Assembly: GCA_005800965.1 (NCBI GenBank)
Contig: SYEA01000146.1
Location: 1-9,253, forward strand
DNA: 9,253 bases
Direction of reading: 5' to 3'
Origin: Actinomycetota bacterium
GTDB taxonomy: Bacteria; Actinomycetota; Acidimicrobiia; Acidimicrobiales; Ilumatobacteraceae
Shown: positions 1 to 5,296 of the stretch, one piece after another
Layout: each line of letters begins with the position of its first letter
Position numbering within the stretch: position 1 is the stretch's first letter
Made by a program: the position numbers and the translations under genes
Notes under the pieces: generated by a model
What the model was told of the DNA's origin: nothing
Databases searched by the model: none
Seen by the model: only the letters and a program-made list of their open reading frames with translations

Positions 1-582
1 CGCCAATGCATCGTGTACTTCGTCGATGAGCGGCAGGTCACGAGTTTTTTGGGCATTGAATTGCCCGTACCAACGCTTCAGTTGTCGCGCGATGTATCCC
101 TCGTGGCGCGCCAAATCAACAAGGCCCACCTGCTGTAGGTCGACAGCGTGAATCGCCGCCATCGTGTCGATGAGCGATTCGCTCGCCGTGCGTCGCGCGG
201 TCTCGCTGAGTACGCGCTCGGCAATGGTGGCGTCGCGCACCACGTGGCCGTCGACGAAACCCATCACATAAAACGGAGCACCATTGACCGCGGGGTCGGT
301 GCACATCGCCAGGGCAGGTGCCACCGGCACGTTGGTATCACGCAACGCGTGAATAATGCGGTGTTCGCGACCCATGTCGTGGGCGCTGGCAAGCGTGTGC
401 GACAGCGGCGGCCTGCGCAATACGTAGTGCACACCGTTGGCGTCGGTGAGTTTGAAGGTGAGGTTGGAATGCCCGCCGGCAATCACTTCGGTTGTGAATG
501 GGGGAGCAAACCCCGCCACGTTGGCTGCCAGCCACGGAGTGACTGTCGCAGTAGCGATGCCGTCGCGGGTTGCATCAACCAT
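1..582 (-). CDS. ACAD10/APH-like phosphotransferase family protein, N-terminal part (runs off the left edge)
   Basis: This is an open reading frame of 194 codons on the minus strand with no stop, so the C-terminal half lies beyond the window. It begins at an ATG (580-582) and reads MVDATRDGIATATVTPWLAA. Visible kinase-like N-lobe features are the glycine-rich loop GGHSNLTF (residues 36-43), the nucleotide-lobe strand YVLRRPP (53-59), a helix REHRIIHAL (72-80) that would carry the conserved Glu, and a hinge PFYVMGFVDG. This combination is typical of the ACAD10/ACAD11-like branch of the aminoglycoside phosphotransferase superfamily. Members phosphorylate small hydroxylated substrates and in actinobacteria often sit with acyl-CoA dehydrogenase genes. 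The catalytic loop (HxD...N) and DFG-like motif fall outside the window, so activity cannot be judged. The substrate is unknown, and antibiotic resistance should not be inferred. The gene is divergent from the thioredoxin gene. No Shine-Dalgarno is visible, but a TAGTTT box lies 6 nt before the ATG. Confidence 0.85.
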   Translation of the reverse strand, partial: MVDATRDGIATATVTPWLAANVAGFAPPFTTEVIAGGHSNLTFKLTDANGVHYVLRRPPLSHTLASAHDMGREHRIIHALRDTNVPVAPALAMCTDPAVNGAPFYVMGFVDGHVVRDATIAERVLSETARRTASESLIDTMAAIHAVDLQQVGLVDLARHEGYIARQLKRWYGQFNAQKTRDLPLIDEVHDALA

Positions 583-588
583 GCGGCA

Positions 589-594
589 AAACTA
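589..594 (-). promoter_or_regulatory. Candidate -10 box (TAGTTT) for the phosphotransferase gene
   Basis: On the minus strand TAGTTT lies 6 nt upstream of the ATG at 582, matching the actinobacterial TAnnnT -10 pattern. At this spacing transcription would start at or next to the start codon and give a leaderless mRNA. That fits the absence of a Shine-Dalgarno sequence. I see no convincing -35 element, so the call is tentative. Confidence 0.3.
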
Positions 595-611
595 CTCGCT
601 ATGCCAAGCGG

Positions 612-617
612 TATCGT
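612..617 (+). promoter_or_regulatory. Candidate -10 box (TATCGT) for the thioredoxin-TPR gene
   Basis: TATCGT lies 6 nt before the GTG start at 624 and fits the TAnnnT -10 consensus. The spacing suggests leaderless transcription, and no good Shine-Dalgarno precedes the GTG. No recognisable -35 hexamer is present. A -35 region at normal spacing would coincide with the -10 box of the divergent gene (589-594). Confidence 0.3.
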
Positions 618-623
618 AAGCGC

Positions 624-1346
624 GTGAGTTCTGTCGCCAACGTCATCGATGTCACCGACGCAACCTTTCAAAAAGAAGTCATTGAGCGTTCGAAAACCAC
701 CCCTGTGGTGGTGGATTTGTGGGCCACGTGGTGTGGGCCGTGCAAGACCCTCGGGCCCATCCTGGAAAAAGTCATCGGTGCCACCGGTGGCAAAGTGGTG
801 CTCGCCAAGGTCGACGTCGACAAAAACCCGGCGATTGCCCAGGCGTTTCAGGTGCAGTCGATTCCGGCGGTGTTTGCTCTGCATGACGGCAAAGTGGTCG
901 ATGCGTTCACCGGTGCTTTGCCCGAACACGAGGTGCGCACGTTTGTCGGCAAGCTCACCCCCGAAGGTGAAATCGTGGATGTTGCCACGTTGTTGGCGCG
1001 TGGCGACGAGGCAAGTTTGTTCGAAGCGCTCAAGATCGAACCAGGCAACGAACAAGTGGTGTTGGCACTCGCCACATTGTTTCTTGCCGATAACGCCGTG
1101 ACCGAGGCACTCAAGTTGCTGCAACGAGTGCCCCAGACCCCCAGGGTGGCGGCGTTGGTAGAGCGCGCCAAAGCAATGTTCGTGCCCGATGACGACTATT
1201 CGGCGCAACTCGATGCCTTGTTGCCCCAAGTGAAAGCCGACGAAGCGGCTCGGCAGCGGTTCTTGGAAATTTTAGAAACGATGGGCGCTGGCGACCCACG
1301 CACCGCGGTGTATCGCCGCCAGATGACGGGCCGACTTTTCGCCTAG
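624..1346 (+). CDS. ybbN: Thioredoxin-TPR protein, YbbN/CnoX family co-chaperone
   Basis: The 240-aa protein has two parts. Residues 1 to about 110 form a thioredoxin fold with the redox motif WCGPCK (36-41, Cys37 and Cys40) and the cis-proline loop SIPAV (Pro81). The remainder is a helical TPR-like region (about 115-240) with repeats such as LFEALKIEPGNEQVVLALA and EALKLLQRVPQTPRVAALV. This architecture is that of YbbN/CnoX, a cytosolic chaperedoxin that binds unfolding or oxidised proteins and hands them to GroEL or DnaK. The E. coli protein lacks a full CxxC, whereas this one keeps it, so disulfide reductase activity is plausible. There is no signal peptide. I chose GTG 624 because thioredoxin homology begins just after it and the in-frame upstream extension to 570 would run into the divergent gene. 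comEA follows after 40 bp and may be co-transcribed. Confidence 0.9.
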   Translation: MSSVANVIDVTDATFQKEVIERSKTTPVVVDLWATWCGPCKTLGPILEKVIGATGGKVVLAKVDVDKNPAIAQAFQVQSIPAVFALHDGKVVDAFTGALPEHEVRTFVGKLTPEGEIVDVATLLARGDEASLFEALKIEPGNEQVVLALATLFLADNAVTEALKLLQRVPQTPRVAALVERAKAMFVPDDDYSAQLDALLPQVKADEAARQRFLEILETMGAGDPRTAVYRRQMTGRLFA

Positions 1347-1386
1347 TTGTTTGCCCGTAGCGCTTCGTTGGCGCACACAGTGGGGC

Positions 1387-2052
1387 ATGAATCGTATTGC
1401 GGATTGGTGGTGCTGGCTTGGCTGGAAGCGCCTGGTGGTCGGGGCAGTGGCGTTGCCGGTTTCTGCCGTGGTGGTGTGGTGGTTGGTGCAGCTGCCCACC
1501 CCGCCGATCGAAAACTTCATTCCGACAGCCACCACAGTGCCAAGCATCACCAACGAGCTGGTCAGTGATCAGACATTCGACGGTGTTGAGTCAGTACGTA
1601 TTGCTGTGCACGTGGTGGGGGCGGTGCAGCAACCTGGCGTGTATCACCTGGCGGCAGGGTCGCGTGGTGACGACGCGGTTCGCTTGGCTGGTGGTGCTAC
1701 CTCACAAGCCGATCTACAACGAGTCAACTTGGCTGCAGTGTTGGTCGATGGCCAGCAGTTGTGGATTCCGCGAATAGGCGAGCGGCTTGTGCCAAACACG
1801 TTGCCGAACAATTTGTCGAATGCTGTGCCGCCTAATGCTGTGCCATCCAATGGCGTGCCGGCGCTAGTGGACATCAATCAAGCGACAACTGCCGACCTGG
1901 ACCGCCTGCCAGGCATTGGGCCGTCTACTGCTCAAGCGATCGTCGACCATCGCACGCGCAACGGGCCGTTTGCTTCGGTAGATGACTTGTTGGGAGTGCG
2001 TGGAATCGGCCCCACAAAGTTGGCCGAGTTACGTGCGCTGGTGCGAGTCTGA
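1387..2052 (+). CDS. comEA: ComEA: membrane-anchored competence DNA-binding protein
   Basis: The predicted protein has 221 residues. ComEA binds incoming double-stranded DNA outside the membrane during natural transformation and passes it to ComEC. The order of parts is standard: a Trp-rich N-terminus, one transmembrane helix (about 16-36, N-in), a Thr/Pro spacer, an SLBB domain (about 69-129, VHVVGAVQQPGVY), a flexible Asn/Pro linker (about 134-160), and a C-terminal helix-hairpin-helix pair with the motifs LPGIGPSTA (174-182) and VRGIGPTKL (204-212). These glycine hairpins contact the DNA backbone. The ATG at 1387 is preferred over the in-frame TTG at 1351 because it starts shortly before the membrane helix and follows a GTGGGG stretch that could weakly pair with 16S rRNA. 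The stop lies 4 bp from the stop of the convergent small membrane gene. comEC is the next plus-strand gene. Confidence 0.93.
   Translation: MNRIADWWCWLGWKRLVVGAVALPVSAVVVWWLVQLPTPPIENFIPTATTVPSITNELVSDQTFDGVESVRIAVHVVGAVQQPGVYHLAAGSRGDDAVRLAGGATSQADLQRVNLAAVLVDGQQLWIPRIGERLVPNTLPNNLSNAVPPNAVPSNGVPALVDINQATTADLDRLPGIGPSTAQAIVDHRTRNGPFASVDDLLGVRGIGPTKLAELRALVRV
1819..1860 (+). repeat. Short in-frame tandem repeat in the comEA linker (15-bp unit, about 2.8 copies)
   Basis: Three consecutive units start at 1819, 1834 and 1849. They encode NAVPP, NAVPS and NGVP, with codons of the form AAT GCT GTG CC. The imperfect preceding stretch LPNNLS looks like a more decayed copy. The repeat is in the disordered linker between the SLBB and helix-hairpin-helix domains, where length changes should be tolerated. 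Confidence 0.7.
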
Positions 2053-2056
2053 AGTG

Positions 2057-2467
2057 CTACAGCATGCTGAGCGCAAACATTGCTGCACCCACAAACCCAC
2101 CTGCACTCATCGCTGCAGCCAGCGGCCACAGCACCGACCAATAGTCGCGCCAGTCGGCGATCGGGCGTTGCGTAGCGCGAATCGCCGCCCATTGTCCGAT
2201 GGCAAACCACGCCACGAGGCTGGCCGTGATGCCGATAGCGAGCGTCGAGATGCCCGCGGCAATCGGCACACCGAAGGCCACGAGCAGCGGACACGCAGCA
2301 ATGACGAGCAAAAAGCCCACGACTCCGCTCAGGCGTCCGGGCAACACGAGCAACAGTCCACCGAGGATGGCCACTGCGCCTGCTGCGCCCACGGCAACCA
2401 CACCACCTTTGCGTCGCAGTTCGCTGCGGCGGGCAACGATGCCGTCAGGTATCGCCACGTGCGCCAT
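2057..2467 (-). CDS. Small four-helix membrane protein of unknown function
   Basis: The 136-aa protein starts at an ATG (2465-2467) and reads MAHVAIPDGIVARRSELRRK. A short positively charged N-terminal segment is followed by three closely packed hydrophobic stretches (about 22-43, 46-66 and 70-93). A polar loop with Arg, Asp and Trp (about 94-113, ATQRPIADWRDYWS) comes next, then a last helix (about 114-134). I recognise no family. It is judged real because its composition is that of a genuine membrane protein, while the overlapping plus-strand frame is rich in Arg, His, Gln and Cys like an antisense shadow. It is convergent with comEA (4-bp gap) and divergent from comEC (24 bp to the chosen start). 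No Shine-Dalgarno is evident. Its position between comEA and comEC invites a link to competence, but nothing in the sequence shows one. Confidence 0.72.
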   Translation of the reverse strand: MAHVAIPDGIVARRSELRRKGGVVAVGAAGAVAILGGLLLVLPGRLSGVVGFLLVIAACPLLVAFGVPIAAGISTLAIGITASLVAWFAIGQWAAIRATQRPIADWRDYWSVLWPLAAAMSAGGFVGAAMFALSML

Positions 2468-2491
2468 GTTATTCGCCAGCGCCTGACCAAC

Positions 2492-3901
2492 GTGTCACTC
2501 TCGCATGGCTCGTTCACCTCGATGCTGGTGTTGTTGGCATTGTGTGGTGCGATTGCTGCCCGCGTGGGCAGCGAGTTAGCAGTGCGGTTGCCGATGGCAT
2601 ATGCCAGTCGCGTCAATGCGGCACCCCTGGTGTGGTGGTTGGCCGTTGCGTTGTCTGTTGCCGGGGCAGTCGCAGCCGTGTTGCGACATCGTTCTGCTGG
2701 TCGCTGGTTCGTGGTGGTTGTGGTGGTGTTTGCCGGTCACGGCGCAGCCCAGTGGCACCGGTTGGCTACACCGCAAGTGGGCAACTTTTCGGGCTCAGCC
2801 ATTGCGCGCTCAGACGCAGGCAACCGCAACGGTGCGGTGTCACTGATTGTTTCGGTGGATGACGAAAAGTTTCGCCTCACGGTCTATGGCCGTGAGCGCG
2901 GTGCCTTGCGGCGGGTACGCATGGGCGACACCGTGATTCTTGATGCCGCGCGCGTGGCGTACGACGAGCGCCGCTTGCGGTTTGTGGCGGGGCGCCATGT
3001 GCAAGGCGAATTGCGCGAGGTCACCGTGTATGCCACGGCACCAGCGCACGCATTGTGGCATCGCGCGGCGAATCGTGTGCACGAATTGATTGATCGTGGC
3101 GCTCGCACTATGGATTGGCAAGACGCTGCGTTGGTGCGCGGCTTTGTGCTCGGCGACGAATCACGCCACCCGCAACGTATGACCGACGCATTTCGGGGTG
3201 CTGGGCTCGGGCATTTGCTCGCTGTGTCGGGGCAAAACGTGGCGCTCATTTTGGCCGCCCTTACCCCAGGGCTTCGGCGACTCACTCGGTGGCCACGGTT
3301 GGCGGTTGCCCTCGGTGTGGTGTCGATGTTTGCAGTGGTGACCCGTTTGGAATCCAGCGTGGTGCGCGCGGCAGTAATGGCGGCGGTAGTGCAGATTGGT
3401 TTTGCGATTGGTCGCGACGTGGTGCCGTTGCGGGCCTTGGCCATGACAGTGCTGGGCATCGTGGGGCTTGACCCGTTGGCAACCTGGTCGGTGGGGTTTG
3501 TGTTGTCGGTGGCCGCCACCACCGGGCTAGTGGTGATTACTCCGCACTTGGGTTCGTCGGTGTTTGCTGCAACTACTGCGGCCCAACTCAGTGTGTCGCC
3601 GTTCGTGTTGATGTGGTTTGGCACCATGCCTGTTGTTGCCCTAGCCACCAACGTGCTGGCTGTGCCGATTGCATCGGCGGTGATGATGGCGGCTCCGGTC
3701 TTGCTGGCGGTTGCTGCGTTTGTGCCCGATGCGGTGGCGGGGCTACTCGCCATGCCGGTGGTGGCGGCGGTGCGCTGGGTGTGGTGGGTGGCCGAGTGGG
3801 GCACCCGGCTCAGCGTGCGCGGCCCAGCGAATGCCCTGGCCTGGGGTGTGGTGGTCACTGGCGTGTTGATTCGCAAGAAAATGCGCCACCACCTGCGCTA
3901 G
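2492..3901 (+). CDS. comEC: ComEC/Rec2 DNA-translocation channel, form lacking the metallo-beta-lactamase domain
   Basis: The protein is 469 aa from the GTG at 2492, or 459 aa from the ATG at 2522. Neither start has a clear Shine-Dalgarno. Two or three N-terminal membrane helices (about 11-31, 46-64, 72-86) are followed by a soluble OB-like region (about 100-185). The Competence membrane domain comes next, with the family signature GDES (221-224) and HLLAVSGQNVAL (241-252), then about seven further helices. ComEC forms the inner-membrane pore through which one DNA strand enters during transformation. Many ComEC proteins are 700-800 aa and end in a metallo-beta-lactamase-like domain proposed to degrade the other strand. 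Here the protein stops soon after the last helix with a basic tail (IRKKMRHHLR), so that domain is absent. Short forms of this kind are known in actinobacteria. holA starts 25 bp downstream, suggesting one transcript. Sequence upstream of 2492 in this frame is antisense shadow. Confidence 0.9.
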   Translation: MSLSHGSFTSMLVLLALCGAIAARVGSELAVRLPMAYASRVNAAPLVWWLAVALSVAGAVAAVLRHRSAGRWFVVVVVVFAGHGAAQWHRLATPQVGNFSGSAIARSDAGNRNGAVSLIVSVDDEKFRLTVYGRERGALRRVRMGDTVILDAARVAYDERRLRFVAGRHVQGELREVTVYATAPAHALWHRAANRVHELIDRGARTMDWQDAALVRGFVLGDESRHPQRMTDAFRGAGLGHLLAVSGQNVALILAALTPGLRRLTRWPRLAVALGVVSMFAVVTRLESSVVRAAVMAAVVQIGFAIGRDVVPLRALAMTVLGIVGLDPLATWSVGFVLSVAATTGLVVITPHLGSSVFAATTAAQLSVSPFVLMWFGTMPVVALATNVLAVPIASAVMMAAPVLLAVAAFVPDAVAGLLAMPVVAAVRWVWWVAEWGTRLSVRGPANALAWGVVVTGVLIRKKMRHHLR

Positions 3902-3914
3902 CTCACCCTCGTGC

Positions 3915-3918
3915 GAGG
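3915..3918 (+). promoter_or_regulatory. Ribosome binding site deciding the holA start
   Basis: GAGG precedes two in-frame GTG codons, at 3921 and 3927. Its spacing is 2 nt to the first and 8 nt to the second, so it favours initiation at 3927. Confidence 0.5.
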
Positions 3919-3926
3919 CTGTGGGG

Positions 3927-4949
3927 GTGCCAACGTATCTCATCACTGGCGACGACGCCCGGCTCATTTCGGCGCGACTCAGCGACTTGGTCGACGAACT
4001 CGTCGGTGACGCTGATCGCTCGTCGGTCTACGAGTCGTTTGATTTGGCCGAAGCACAGTCTGACGACCGTGCTGCCGCCGTGGCTATGGCGGTCAATGCG
4101 GCCCAGACACAATCGCTGTTTGCCGATTTCAAAGTGGTGGTGGTGCGCAACGTGGATGTCACGCCGTTGAATGTTGAGCCGCTCGTTGCATTTCTTCGCG
4201 CGCCCAGTGAGCAGTGCCATCTCATCGTCACCGCTGGTGGTCGCATTCCCAAGGCGCTCAACGACGCGCTAAAAAAAGCGGGCACTGCCAATTTTGAAAC
4301 CACGCCACCTTCCAAGCGACGCGAACTTGTCGAGTGGTACAAAGCCAAGTTCATCGAAGCCGGGTTAAAAATTGACCCCGTGGCACTCGAAGAAGTGGTC
4401 GATTGGCTGGGACAAGACTCTGCGCGCTTGCCGGGTTTGTTGGATGTGTTGGCATCGACCTACGGGCAAAAGCAACGTCTGTCATACGAAGATGTGAGCC
4501 CGTTTCTTGGCCAAGCCGGCCACGTGCAACCGTGGGATCTCACCGATGCAGTCGATGCGGGCGATACCGCCACCGCGTTGTTCATGTTGCGTCGCATGTT
4601 GCGCAGCGGCGAGTTTCATCCGTTTCAAATCATGTCGCTGCTGCACAACCATTACACCAAGGCGTTGCGGTTGGATGGCTCGGGTGCCAGCGACCCAGCG
4701 CAAGCGATGGCGCTCATCGGGTCGCGCAGCGATTATCAGGGCCGCAAATATCTCGAGTTGTCGCGCGCGCTTGGCCCCAAGAAAATGTTCGATGCGATGC
4801 AGTTGCTGGCACGCTCAGATCGCGCGTTGCGCGGTGGCACAGGGTTGGAAAACGAAGTGGTGCTCGAAATCATGATTGCTCGGCTCAGCCGATTGCAACC
4901 AGCGCGACCAAAACGCGCCAAAGGCGCTAGGTCTACTTCGCGGCGTTGA
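3927..4949 (+). CDS. holA: DNA polymerase III subunit delta
   Basis: The 340-aa protein is the clamp-loader delta subunit, which opens the sliding beta clamp so it can be loaded on DNA. Length and layout match the family. The N-terminal AAA+-like domain begins VPTYLITGDDARLISARLSD, with no functional Walker A expected. A middle lid region follows, then the conserved C-terminal collar helices: the stretch HPFQIMSLLHNHYTKALRL, and near the end SDRALRGG and VVLEIMIARL. I chose GTG 3927 over the in-frame GTG 3921 because the GAGG at 3915-3918 sits at a proper 8-nt distance from it. comEC ends 25 bp upstream, and comEC-holA linkage is typical of actinobacteria. The last residues form a basic tail (PKRAKGARSTSRR). 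Their codons overlap the 3' end of rpsT and its likely terminator on the other strand. Confidence 0.94.
   Translation: MPTYLITGDDARLISARLSDLVDELVGDADRSSVYESFDLAEAQSDDRAAAVAMAVNAAQTQSLFADFKVVVVRNVDVTPLNVEPLVAFLRAPSEQCHLIVTAGGRIPKALNDALKKAGTANFETTPPSKRRELVEWYKAKFIEAGLKIDPVALEEVVDWLGQDSARLPGLLDVLASTYGQKQRLSYEDVSPFLGQAGHVQPWDLTDAVDAGDTATALFMLRRMLRSGEFHPFQIMSLLHNHYTKALRLDGSGASDPAQAMALIGSRSDYQGRKYLELSRALGPKKMFDAMQLLARSDRALRGGTGLENEVVLEIMIARLSRLQPARPKRAKGARSTSRR
4910..4927 (-). terminator. Putative intrinsic terminator of rpsT, inside the 3' end of holA
   Basis: On the minus strand, 5 nt after the rpsT stop, GCGCC-TTT-GGCGC forms a 5-bp all-GC stem with a 3-nt loop, followed by G and TTTT. The orientation suits rpsT: on the plus strand the same hairpin is not followed by a T-run. 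The stem and U-tract are short, so it may be modest in strength. It lies within holA coding sequence. Confidence 0.5.
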
Positions 4950-5187
4950 GTTGACGCATGAGGCGGCTCTTGCGTCGGGCTGCCTGTTTGGGGTGAATGA
5001 TCCGCTTGGCGGCAGCCATGTCGAGGCGCTTGACGGCCATTCGCAATGCTTCGGCGCTCTCTGGTGTGCCGTTGGTCTCGCGAACGGCTTTAACGCGGGT
5101 GCGCAACTCGCTCTTTACGGCCTTGTTGCGCTCGGTGCGCTTGGCGTTGGTGAGGATGCGCTTTTTTTGACTTTTAATGTTGGCCAT
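4933..5187 (-). CDS. rpsT: 30S ribosomal protein S20
   Basis: The 84-aa, Lys/Arg-rich protein starts MANIKSQKKRILTNAKRTER, the diagnostic S20 N-terminus. It continues through ALRMAVKRLDMAAAKRIIH to the family C-terminal block HPKQAARRKSRLMRQLNAAK. S20 binds 16S rRNA early in 30S assembly. Length is normal (E. coli 87 aa). The gene lies opposite to holA and lepA, as commonly seen in actinobacteria. Its end overlaps the holA end by 17 bp. No Shine-Dalgarno precedes the ATG. A TAGCGT box 9 nt upstream suggests a very short or absent leader. Confidence 0.98.
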   Translation of the reverse strand: MANIKSQKKRILTNAKRTERNKAVKSELRTRVKAVRETNGTPESAEALRMAVKRLDMAAAKRIIHPKQAARRKSRLMRQLNAAK

Positions 5188-5196
5188 GGCTCGCTC

Positions 5197-5226
5197 ACGC
5201 TACCAGCGTCTGCGAGCATCGCCCAA
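5197..5226 (-). promoter_or_regulatory. Candidate rpsT promoter
   Basis: On the minus strand TTGGGC (5226-5221) and TAGCGT (5202-5197) are separated by 18 bp, and the -10 box lies 9 nt before the rpsT ATG. Transcription would start about 2-3 nt before the start codon. The -35 match is partial (TTG only), so this is a candidate. Confidence 0.35.
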
Positions 5227-5246
5227 CCCCCCACGCATACCAAGAG

Positions 5247-5252
5247 TAGAAT
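5247..5252 (+). promoter_or_regulatory. Candidate lepA -10 box (TAGAAT)
   Basis: TAGAAT is a good -10 match in the divergent rpsT-lepA intergenic region (5188-5296). Transcription would begin near 5259 and give a leader of about 37 nt. No clear -35 hexamer is seen at 16-18 bp spacing. Confidence 0.35.
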
Positions 5253-5280
5253 TTGGCAGGTTTCAACCCAAGTGCCGTGG

Positions 5281-5285
5281 GGTGA
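5281..5285 (+). promoter_or_regulatory. Probable lepA ribosome binding site supporting the ATG start
   Basis: GGTGA, complementary to the 3' end of 16S rRNA outside the core AGGAGG, lies 11 nt before the ATG at 5297. An in-frame GTG at 5282 overlaps it. The ATG is preferred because LepA homology begins right at it. Confidence 0.35.
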
Positions 5286-5296
5286 AACAAGCCCTC

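Noticed and set aside
1..582. Antibiotic resistance gene (aminoglycoside phosphotransferase)
   Set aside because: The visible N-lobe matches the ACAD10-like metabolic branch rather than true aminoglycoside kinases, and there is no mobile element or resistance context.
483..1229. 248-codon minus-strand frame opposite the thioredoxin-TPR gene
   Set aside because: It covers the well-supported thioredoxin gene and overlaps the real phosphotransferase start in another frame. No recognisable domain is present.
2060..2069. CAGCATGCTG perfect palindrome at the comEA / membrane gene junction
   Set aside because: It is a 10-bp palindrome without a loop or T-run. It lies inside the 3' codons of the minus-strand gene and is expected by chance at this length.
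1982..2491. 170-codon N-terminal extension of the comEC frame
   Set aside because: The translation is Arg/His/Gln/Cys-rich, with no membrane or domain character. It overlaps the comEA end and the minus-strand membrane gene, and ComEC homology begins after about 2492-2522.
2884..3876. 330-codon minus-strand frame opposite comEC
   Set aside because: Low-complexity Thr/Ala/Pro/Arg composition and full overlap with the ComEC membrane domain mark it as a shadow.
5158..5175. A AAA AAG slippery heptamer in frame in rpsT codons 7-9, also a T-run on the plus strand that could terminate holA
   Set aside because: The A-run is explained by the conserved S20 sequence KSQKKR. No stimulatory structure is evident and the -1 frame just ends after about two dozen codons. 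As a plus-strand terminator, the T-run lacks a convincing GC stem directly before it.
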